From: Flavicella sp964230805
GTDB taxonomy: Bacteria > Bacteroidota > Bacteroidia > Flavobacteriales > Flavobacteriaceae
DNA: 23,388 nt
Direction: 5' to 3'
Assembly (NCBI GenBank): GCA_964230805.1
Contig: CAXRIA010000019.1
Span: 1 to 23,388, forward strand
Positions 1-6,218 of the stretch are shown piece after piece. The notes beneath the pieces are model-generated. The model saw only the letters and a list, made by a program, of their open reading frames with translations, was not told the DNA's origin and did no database searches. A program made the position numbers and the translations under genes. The number at the start of each line of letters is the position of its first letter. Position 1 is the first letter of the stretch.

Positions 1-37
1 AATTCTTAGCCTTTTTTCTTTGTAAAACCCGCATCAT
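1..37 (-). CDS. Possible 5' end of a leftward gene (partial)
   Basis: On the minus strand two adjacent ATG codons (37-35 and 34-32) open a frame that runs uninterrupted to the window edge, giving only about 12 residues beginning MMRVLQRKKAKN. It lies about 20 bp downstream of a consensus-like promoter (57-85), so a leftward gene beginning here is reasonable. Too little is visible to name a product. A competing ATG just upstream stops after 15 codons. Confidence 0.3.
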   Translation of the reverse strand, partial: MMRVLQRKKAKN

Positions 38-56
38 TTTCCGTACAACACATACC

Positions 57-85
57 CAAAGATACTGTGATTAGGCTCTCTCAAA
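57..85 (-). promoter_or_regulatory. Leftward Bacteroidota-type promoter
   Basis: On the minus strand a -33 element TTTG (82-85) and a -7 element TATCTTTG (57-64) are separated by 17 bp, close to the Bacteroidota sigma consensus TTTG-N19-TAnnTTTG. Transcription would start near position 50 and leave the window leftwards. It lies beyond the lon terminator, so it belongs to the next gene, not to lon. Confidence 0.5.
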
Positions 86-172
86 GACACATCCTTTTTA
101 AGTTTAACAATCGTAAGTAATAGGTAATAAATGTACCCCCCACACATAAGTGGTTGATAACCGGGCGCATAA

Positions 173-207
173 AAAAGCCTTGCAAATAATTTATTTGCAA
201 GGCTTTT
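173..207 (-). terminator. lon rho-independent terminator
   Basis: A near-perfect inverted repeat pairs 173-189 with 191-207, a 17-bp stem with core GCCTTGCAAATAA. On the minus strand it is followed by a run of six T. It lies about 40 bp after the lon stop codon. The A/T flanks on both sides would also let it stop transcription arriving from the left. Confidence 0.9.
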
Positions 208-248
208 AAAAAAATGGAACAGCCACTAACAGCTGTATCGTTGTGGAA

Positions 249-2705
249 TTATTTTAATTTTTTGGCATGTTTCACTTTCTGTTTGGTCAATGCCAAAGCA
301 ATGACCTCGCTCATTTCATTGACATAGTGAAATTTCAATCCTTTCAAGTAAGAGGCTTTGATTTCATCGATGTCTCGTTTGTTTTCGGCACATAAAATAA
401 TTTCTTTAATATTCGCTCTTTTTGCAGCTAGTATTTTTTCTTTAATACCTCCTACCGGCAAAACTTTTCCTCTTAGCGTAATTTCACCAGACATGGCCAG
501 ATTGGCTTTTACTTTTCTTTGTGTCAAAACGGAAACAAGAGATGTTAACATTGTAATCCCAGCGCTCGGTCCGTCTTTGGGGGTGGCACCTTCAGGCACG
601 TGAATATGGATTTTGTAATCGTCTAATACAGATTGGTCAATACCAAAAAAATCAGCATTGGCTTTGATGTATTCCAAAGCAATAGTGGCGGATTCTTTCA
701 TCACTTTTCCTAGGTTTCCTGTAATGGAAAGTGCTCCTTTTCCTTTGGATAGAATCGATTCTATGAATAAGATATCCCCTCCCACACTGGTCCAGGCCAA
801 ACCGGTAACCACGCCTGCCACACGATTGTTTTCGTATTTGCTTCGCTCTAATTTGGAAGCTCCCAATATGCTCACAATGTCTTCATTGGTCAATTTTGTA
901 TGGTATTCTTCTTCCATGGCTATGGACTTGGCCGCATAGCGCACCACTTTGGCGATTTGTTTTTCCAAACCACGAACTCCGGATTCTCTGGTATATCCTG
1001 TGACAATTTTTTCCAATTGCGCTTTTGGCACCTTTAGATGCGTATTCGTCAAGCCATGTTCTTCGAGCTGTTTGGGAAGCAAATGTTTTTTGGCAATTTC
1101 CACTTTTTCCTCAATGGTATATCCCGACACGTTGATCAATTCCATACGGTCTCGCAATGCCCAAGGTACTTCACCAATAGAATTGGCCGTTGCAATAAAC
1201 AACACCTTCGACAAGTCATACCCCACCTCCAAATAATTGTCATAAAAAGACGTGTTCTGTTCTGGGTCTAAAACTTCGAGCATGGCTGCAGAGGGATCTC
1301 CCGAATGACTCGCTGCCAGCTTGTCAATTTCGTCCAAAACAAATACGGGGTTGGATGTTTTGACCTTTTTCATATTTTGAATCAAACGCCCTGGCATAGC
1401 ACCAATATAAGTTTTTCGGTGCCCTCTAATTTCTGACTCATCGCGCAAACCTCCCAAAGACATGCGCACGTATTTTCTACCCAAGGCCTCTGCAATAGAC
1501 TTTCCCAAAGAGGTTTTTCCTACTCCTGGAGGTCCATACAAACATAGAATGGGTGATTTCATATCTCCTTTTAATTTTAAAACGGCCAAATGCTCAATGA
1601 TTCGCTGTTTTACTTTCTCCAAACCAAAATGCGCACTGTCTAATATTTTCTGAGCGCGTTTGAGATCAAAATTATCTTCAGAAAATTCATTCCACGGCAA
1701 TTCTAAAAGCAATTCCAAATAATTTCTTTGCACGGCAAAATCTGGCATTTGAGGATTCATACGTTGCAAACGTCCAATTTCTTTGTTGAATCGTTCATGC
1801 ACCTCTTTTCCCCATTTTTTGCTTTTCGCTTTGATTTTCAATTCATTCAACTCTTCGTCATGTGACGCAACTCCCAATTCCTCTTGAATGGTTTTGAGTT
1901 GTTGATTCAAATAGTATTCCCGCTGTTGTTGATCCATATCAACGCGCGTTTTGGACTGAATATCGTTTCGCAAAGCCAAACGCTGTAATTCTTTATTTAG
2001 CTCCTTCAAGGTAAGCATGGCTCTTTCTTTCAAACTATTTTTTTCAAGCAATCGTTGTTTTTTACGAACACTTAAATTCATGTTAGAAGAAATAAAATTC
2101 ACCAAAAAAGATTGACTTTGGATATTCTTAATAGCGAAGGCCGCTTCTGAGGGCATGCTTGGGTTTTCTTTGATCACTTCCAAAGCCGACTCAGTAACGG
2201 ATGCCATAATTTCTTTAAATTCTGGAGAAGCATCAACAAAACGATCCTCTAAAAACTCTTGAGTCGTTGCCTTGAGATACGGCTGTTCTTGTATCACTTC
2301 TTTGATTTGAAAACGCTTTCTTCCTTGAATAATTACTGTTGTATTCCCATCAGGCATTTTGAGTACTCTAAGAATTTGTGCAACCACTCCTGTCTTATGA
2401 ATATCCGTTGCTGTAGGAGTTTCTACCGAAGCATCTATTTGAGAAACAACCCCTAACACCTTATCTCCTTTGTTTACATCTTTGATCAATTGAATGGATT
2501 GATCTCTGCCCGCTGTAATGGGAATCACCACACCCGGAAACAGCACAGTATTTCTTAAGGGAAGAATCGGCAAAACCTCAGGAATTTTCTCCTCATTGAT
2601 CTCTTCTTCGTCTTCCGCGGTCAATAGTGGAATCAATTCTGAATCTTCATCCAACATATTTTGAAGCGACAAACTGTCTATTTTTATAATTTTAGATTTA
2701 CTCAT
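249..2705 (-). CDS. lon: Lon ATP-dependent serine protease
   Basis: Lon is a cytoplasmic AAA+ protease that degrades misfolded and short-lived regulatory proteins. The 818-residue product has the full family architecture. An N-terminal substrate-binding LON domain (from about residue 45, PILPLRNTVLFPG) is followed by a coiled-coil region around 220-300. The AAA+ module has Walker A GPPGVGKT at 391-398 and Walker B VFVLDEID. The C-terminal protease domain carries the catalytic Ser714 in GPSAG and Lys757 in GGIKEK, the dyad equivalent to E. coli Ser679/Lys722. Length is slightly above E. coli Lon (784) because of an acidic N-terminal extension, common in Bacteroidota. It is monocistronic with its own terminator and divergent from a DUF962 gene. 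No textbook promoter was found; an 8-4-8 inverted repeat lies about 80 bp upstream and may be an operator. Confidence 0.98.
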   Translation of the reverse strand: MSKSKIIKIDSLSLQNMLDEDSELIPLLTAEDEEEINEEKIPEVLPILPLRNTVLFPGVVIPITAGRDQSIQLIKDVNKGDKVLGVVSQIDASVETPTATDIHKTGVVAQILRVLKMPDGNTTVIIQGRKRFQIKEVIQEQPYLKATTQEFLEDRFVDASPEFKEIMASVTESALEVIKENPSMPSEAAFAIKNIQSQSFLVNFISSNMNLSVRKKQRLLEKNSLKERAMLTLKELNKELQRLALRNDIQSKTRVDMDQQQREYYLNQQLKTIQEELGVASHDEELNELKIKAKSKKWGKEVHERFNKEIGRLQRMNPQMPDFAVQRNYLELLLELPWNEFSEDNFDLKRAQKILDSAHFGLEKVKQRIIEHLAVLKLKGDMKSPILCLYGPPGVGKTSLGKSIAEALGRKYVRMSLGGLRDESEIRGHRKTYIGAMPGRLIQNMKKVKTSNPVFVLDEIDKLAASHSGDPSAAMLEVLDPEQNTSFYDNYLEVGYDLSKVLFIATANSIGEVPWALRDRMELINVSGYTIEEKVEIAKKHLLPKQLEEHGLTNTHLKVPKAQLEKIVTGYTRESGVRGLEKQIAKVVRYAAKSIAMEEEYHTKLTNEDIVSILGASKLERSKYENNRVAGVVTGLAWTSVGGDILFIESILSKGKGALSITGNLGKVMKESATIALEYIKANADFFGIDQSVLDDYKIHIHVPEGATPKDGPSAGITMLTSLVSVLTQRKVKANLAMSGEITLRGKVLPVGGIKEKILAAKRANIKEIILCAENKRDIDEIKASYLKGLKFHYVNEMSEVIALALTKQKVKHAKKLK

Positions 2706-2784
2706 TTGTATTGTTTACTGCCAACTTGACATTTTTATGGTTTTCATTTTTTAAAAACGACCCCTGTTTTTTTATCAAACTACC

Positions 2785-2804
2785 TGTAAACAAGCATGTT
2801 TACA
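2785..2804. promoter_or_regulatory. Inverted repeat, candidate operator between lon and DUF962 gene
   Basis: A perfect inverted repeat, TGTAAACA (2785-2792), spacer AGCA, TGTTTACA (2797-2804), lies in the divergent spacer, 80 bp upstream of the lon start and about 100 bp upstream of the DUF962 start. Directly beside it on the minus strand is GTAGTTTG (2776-2783), one base short of a -7 element reading towards lon. Size and symmetry fit a dimeric transcription factor site; the factor is unknown. Confidence 0.45.
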
Positions 2805-2903
2805 CACATCTGATCGTTTTTACACCATTTATAAGTCAATTCTTGTGCCAAATGGCAAGTGCAAAATATTTTGTAATTTCAAGGACTTAATTGATCTATT
2901 TTT

Positions 2904-3359
2904 ATGAGAACACCGGCACAGTGGTATGCAATGTATGCAGAAAGCCATCAAAACAACCTCAATCAAAAAATACACTTTGTATGTGTACCTGTCATTTATT
3001 ATTCCATCATTGGATTGTTGCTCGAGATACCAGCTACGCTGATAGAAAACACATGGCAACTTGAATTGCCAAGTTTAGAAAACTGGGCGAGTGTCGTTGC
3101 ATTGATTGTTTTAATCTTTTACTTGGTATTGAGCTTTAAAATTTTTATCCGCATGTTCCTATTCACCGCGGCATGTATCGCTTTAAATCAATGGATCGGG
3201 GTTTTTACTGATAATTTACATGTATCCATTGCCCTGTTCGTTGTGGCTTGGATGGGTCAGTTTTACGGACATAAAATTGAAGGACGAAAACCTTCTTTTC
3301 TAGAAGACCTACAATTTTTATTAATTGGTCCTGCCTGGGTATTTGAGAAAATATTTTAG
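2904..3359 (+). CDS. Mpo1-like / DUF962 integral membrane protein
   Basis: A 151-residue, strongly hydrophobic protein with the DUF962 (Mpo1/YGL010w-like) signature. The N-terminal part contains YAESHQNNLNQKIHF (His15, His24), and the C-terminal part contains GHKIEGRKPS (His123, Glu126, Pro130) followed by a hydrophobic segment near IGPAWVF. About four or five membrane segments are visible (roughly 27-43, 64-82, 84-100, 105-120, 135-148). Yeast Mpo1 is an Fe(II)-dependent dioxygenase acting on 2-hydroxy fatty acids in phytosphingosine breakdown. The conserved histidines here are compatible with metal binding, but the bacterial substrate is not known and the enzyme activity is inferred only by homology. 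It stands alone, divergent from lon and convergent with the GH16 gene. Confidence 0.85.
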   Translation: MRTPAQWYAMYAESHQNNLNQKIHFVCVPVIYYSIIGLLLEIPATLIENTWQLELPSLENWASVVALIVLIFYLVLSFKIFIRMFLFTAACIALNQWIGVFTDNLHVSIALFVVAWMGQFYGHKIEGRKPSFLEDLQFLLIGPAWVFEKIF

Positions 3360-3373
3360 TTTTTTGAAAGAAC

Positions 3374-3406
3374 AAAAAAAACCGAATCAAATGATTCGGT
3401 TTTTTT
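3374..3406. terminator. Bidirectional terminator between DUF962 and GH16 genes
   Basis: Arms ACCGAATCA (3381-3389) and TGATTCGGT (3392-3400), with an AA loop, are extended by eight A on the left and seven T on the right. This is a textbook bidirectional rho-independent terminator. It lies 15 bp after the DUF962 stop and just beyond the GH16 stop, serving both convergent genes. Confidence 0.95.
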
Positions 3407-3410
3407 AAAA

Positions 3411-4250
3411 TTATTTTTGATAGACACGGATCCAATCCACATACATGTACTGAGGAAAAGACGTACTTTCATCAGGACGTCCGGCGTGCGACCCACCCAC
3501 CGCGACATTCAACAAGAGAAAAAATTCTTTGTGAAATTCTGACATTTCTTCCGAAGTGATGTCCACTGAGGCGTACTTTTGTCCGTCTACAAACCAAACA
3601 AAGCTCTCTGCACTCCACTCCAACTCAAATGTATGAAAGTCATCAGAAAAGTTTCCTGCCTCCAACTGATGTGCCACGGCTCCCATCATCGCATGTTTAT
3701 TTTCACTGTTCGCATAATGAATATTGGCCTCTACAACAGCAGGGTTTTTTGACCCATACAATTCCAAAATATCGACTTCTCCAGACTGTGGCCAAGGGGT
3801 ATCTCCTCCATTTTCATCAATGTTCGCTCCGAGCATCCAAAATGCGGGCCATATTCCTTCTCCTGTCGGCAATTTGATTCGCGCGGCTATTTTCCCATAC
3901 TTCCACGTTTGTTTGTTTGCAGTGTGCAATCTGGCAGAGGTGTATTGGTTCATCCCATGGGCATTACTTTCATGCAAAGCACGAATCACCAACTGCTCGT
4001 TTTCAACGTAAGCATTTTCTGAGCTGTTCGTATATCGTTGCCATTCGTCGTTGAAACGACCGGCTTCTTCCACTTGAAAATTCCAATTTAGTGTGTCTAG
4101 AGTAGTCCCATTGAATTCATCGGACCAAACCAGTTTCCATGCTGCATTCGTTTTATTCTCCCCATTTGCCTGTGGTTTGTCTTTTCCTTGTTTGCATGAA
4201 AGGAATATAGTTCCTAGCAATAAGGCATAGAACATAGTAGATTTTCTCAT
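3411..4250 (-). CDS. Lipoprotein glycoside hydrolase family 16 (laminarinase-like)
   Basis: A 279-residue secreted beta-glucanase. The N-terminus is a lipoprotein signal peptide with a lipobox ending FLSC (Cys19), so the enzyme should be lipid-anchored in the envelope. The GH16 domain spans about 38-279. The catalytic signature EVDILE is at 158-163, with Glu158 as nucleophile and Glu163 as acid/base. The extra residue between Asp160 and Glu163 is the beta-bulge form typical of beta-1,3-glucanases (laminarinases). GIWPAFWMLG (132-141) and LLNVAVGG (247-253) are also characteristic. Laminarin or another beta-1,3-glucan is the likely substrate, by inference. No SusC/SusD partners or other polysaccharide genes lie nearby, so it is not part of a visible utilisation locus. 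The 190-bp gap to msrA shows no clear promoter or terminator. Confidence 0.93.
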   Translation of the reverse strand: MRKSTMFYALLLGTIFLSCKQGKDKPQANGENKTNAAWKLVWSDEFNGTTLDTLNWNFQVEEAGRFNDEWQRYTNSSENAYVENEQLVIRALHESNAHGMNQYTSARLHTANKQTWKYGKIAARIKLPTGEGIWPAFWMLGANIDENGGDTPWPQSGEVDILELYGSKNPAVVEANIHYANSENKHAMMGAVAHQLEAGNFSDDFHTFELEWSAESFVWFVDGQKYASVDITSEEMSEFHKEFFLLLNVAVGGSHAGRPDESTSFPQYMYVDWIRVYQK

Positions 4251-4440
4251 CGGTTTTTTTAGTTTTCGTTTTTTAAATTGGTTTTTGTGTTCTTTAGAAA
4301 CGCAATATAACCTTAATTTTCAAATTCTAATAAGAAGCCCCTATTTTCTGTTTTTCAATCCGAATTTATCAAATAAAGAAATGAGACGAACCTTCGTTTT
4401 GGATTCTGAAATCTCTCCAAAATTCTTGATTTTTATTTCG

Positions 4441-4983
4441 TTACAATTCTTTATGCAAATCCTGTTGAAAACTATTTTGAAATTTTTTCAATTTCGGTTT
4501 GATCACAAAATTACAGTAGGGTTCTTGTGGATTCAATTCAAAATAATTATGATGATAATCCTCTGCAGGATAAAAGGCTTGAAATTCTGAAACCTCAGTA
4601 ACAATCGGGTTTTGAAAAATATTTTTCCGGGTCAATAGACCTATCATTTCTTTGGACAACTCTCTTTGGGAGTGGTTGTGATAAAAAATAGCAGATCGGT
4701 ACTGTGTTCCAACATCATTTCCTTGTCTGTTCAAGGTGGTTGGGTCGTGTGTAGCAAAAAATACTTCCAATAGTTTTTGGTAACTTACAATAGAGGAGTC
4801 ATACGTGATATGTACGACTTCAGCATGTCCTGTTCTCCCCGAAATTACTTCGCGGTATGCTGGGTTTTTGATATGTCCACCACTAAATCCAGGTGTGACA
4901 CTCTGTACACCTTTCAATTTCGCAAATACAGCCTCTGTACACCAAAAACATCCATTTCCAAAAGTTGCCAACGCTGTTGTCAT
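4441..4983 (-). CDS. msrA: Peptide methionine sulfoxide reductase MsrA
   Basis: MsrA reduces the S-epimer of methionine sulfoxide in proteins, repairing oxidative damage. The 180-residue product starts with the active-site motif GCFWC (11-15; nucleophile Cys12). The family's GHAEVV (52-57), with its conserved Glu55, and the DPTTLNRQGNDVGTQYRS block follow. Near the C-terminus are YHHNYF and a cysteine, Cys157, in the usual position of a resolving cysteine. No signal peptide is seen, so it acts in the cytoplasm. The gene lies 71 bp downstream of the methyltransferase on the same strand, with no consensus promoter in between, and may be the distal gene of the valS transcript. No MsrB domain is fused. 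Confidence 0.97.
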   Translation of the reverse strand: MTTALATFGNGCFWCTEAVFAKLKGVQSVTPGFSGGHIKNPAYREVISGRTGHAEVVHITYDSSIVSYQKLLEVFFATHDPTTLNRQGNDVGTQYRSAIFYHNHSQRELSKEMIGLLTRKNIFQNPIVTEVSEFQAFYPAEDYHHNYFELNPQEPYCNFVIKPKLKKFQNSFQQDLHKEL

Positions 4984-5054
4984 TAAGATTGTTGTTTTCT
5001 ATTGGTTGTTTAAAAATAAAAAAAACTCCTTCAATATAAAAGAATAATAAGCGT

Positions 5055-6209
5055 TTAAAACGAAACTTTACCCTCTAGGTAATGTTTTTTGATACCGAAT
5101 GTATCTTTCAAACTTTGAATTTTAGCATCCAACAAGGTTAGATCGTTTTCTTTGGAGGACTTGGTTCCAACGAGAAGTATATTTTTACGCGTGTGCTCAT
5201 TCGAAACAAATTCAAAAATTTTTGTCTGATAGTTTTTCTTTTCCAAAATCAATGCCCTTAATGTATCTGTCACCATTTCAAACTGACGCTCTTTAAAAAT
5301 GCCGTATTTCAACATAGGACTTTCCTGCTCCTGTCCTTTTAATTGTTTCCGAATGTCTTTATGACAACAAGGTGCACAAACAATCAGCCCCGCATTGGCG
5401 ATAATTCCTTTGGAAATGGCATCGTCAGTAGCGGTGTCACAGGCATGCAATGCGATAAGAATGTCTATTTTTTTGTTTTCATAGGACTCAATAGGCTGGC
5501 ATACAAACTGTAAATTTTCAAAGTTACATTTTGCGGCAACGTCATTGCAATACCTCACCAATTCTTTGCGTAATTCAATCCCTGTCACGGTAACCTCCAT
5601 TTTTCGTTGCACGACCAAATAGTCATACAACGCAAAGGTCAAATAACCTTTTCCAGAACCCATGTCTACAATTTGAATTTTTTTGGGCAACTTGGCATTG
5701 GCCATCAAATTTTCCATGATTTCCAAATACTTGTTTATTTGACGGAATTTATCTGCCATTTTTGGAATGACATTGTTTGCTTTGTCTATAACACCGAGAT
5801 AATACAAATACTTTCCTAACGCTGCTCTTTTCTCTTTTGGTTTGTCGTGTGTTACTGGAGGCTTGTTAGAGAAACTCGGATTTGTTTTTTTATAGGATAT
5901 CAATTTCTTTTTCGATACAAAAACGTGCAAATCCTCACGCAAGGTAAAAACTACGGCGGTTCTAAAATTCATTAGCAAGGCCTCTTGCAAGATTTCAATT
6001 CCTTCTGAAATAGAATGGTTTTTTACCTGATCATTGGTTTTGTAATGGTATGTCAATGAAAGTTTCTGCTCCTCTTTCACCACTATGAGCCGAACATAAA
6101 TATTGCGCAAACCGTCATTTTTACGAATCGGCTTGCTCAAAGTGATTTTTACAAAATCATCTTCAGCAATGCGGGTTTGAATTGTACTGGAAAAATTACT
6201 AAAATCCAT
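5055..6209 (-). CDS. SAM-dependent methyltransferase, PF13679 type
   Basis: A 384-residue protein with a Rossmann methyltransferase core in its second half. Motif I is VDMGSGKGYL (181-190), followed by an acidic end of beta-2 at GIELRKEL (about 210-217). The family hallmark ALHACDTATDDA is at 253-264, and a cysteine/histidine segment CAPCCHKD at 278-285. This pattern matches the Methyltransf_32 family (PF13679), which also covers eukaryotic METTL25/RRNAD1-like proteins; the substrate is not established for the bacterial members. The first 130 residues are a separate, unrecognised domain. The gene starts 9 bp after the valS stop, so it is almost certainly cotranscribed with valS. A role in RNA or translation factor modification would fit, but that is inference. 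Confidence 0.85.
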   Translation of the reverse strand: MDFSNFSSTIQTRIAEDDFVKITLSKPIRKNDGLRNIYVRLIVVKEEQKLSLTYHYKTNDQVKNHSISEGIEILQEALLMNFRTAVVFTLREDLHVFVSKKKLISYKKTNPSFSNKPPVTHDKPKEKRAALGKYLYYLGVIDKANNVIPKMADKFRQINKYLEIMENLMANAKLPKKIQIVDMGSGKGYLTFALYDYLVVQRKMEVTVTGIELRKELVRYCNDVAAKCNFENLQFVCQPIESYENKKIDILIALHACDTATDDAISKGIIANAGLIVCAPCCHKDIRKQLKGQEQESPMLKYGIFKERQFEMVTDTLRALILEKKNYQTKIFEFVSNEHTRKNILLVGTKSSKENDLTLLDAKIQSLKDTFGIKKHYLEGKVSF

Positions 6210-6218
6210 TTTATTTTA

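Noticed and set aside
358..2456. Several open frames on the plus strand inside lon
   Set aside because: They lie antisense to a strongly conserved full-length Lon and encode no recognisable domain.
4285..4590. 101-codon plus-strand frame overlapping the msrA 3' end
   Set aside because: Composition is low-complexity hydrophobic, it overlaps conserved MsrA coding sequence, and it has no promoter or family match.
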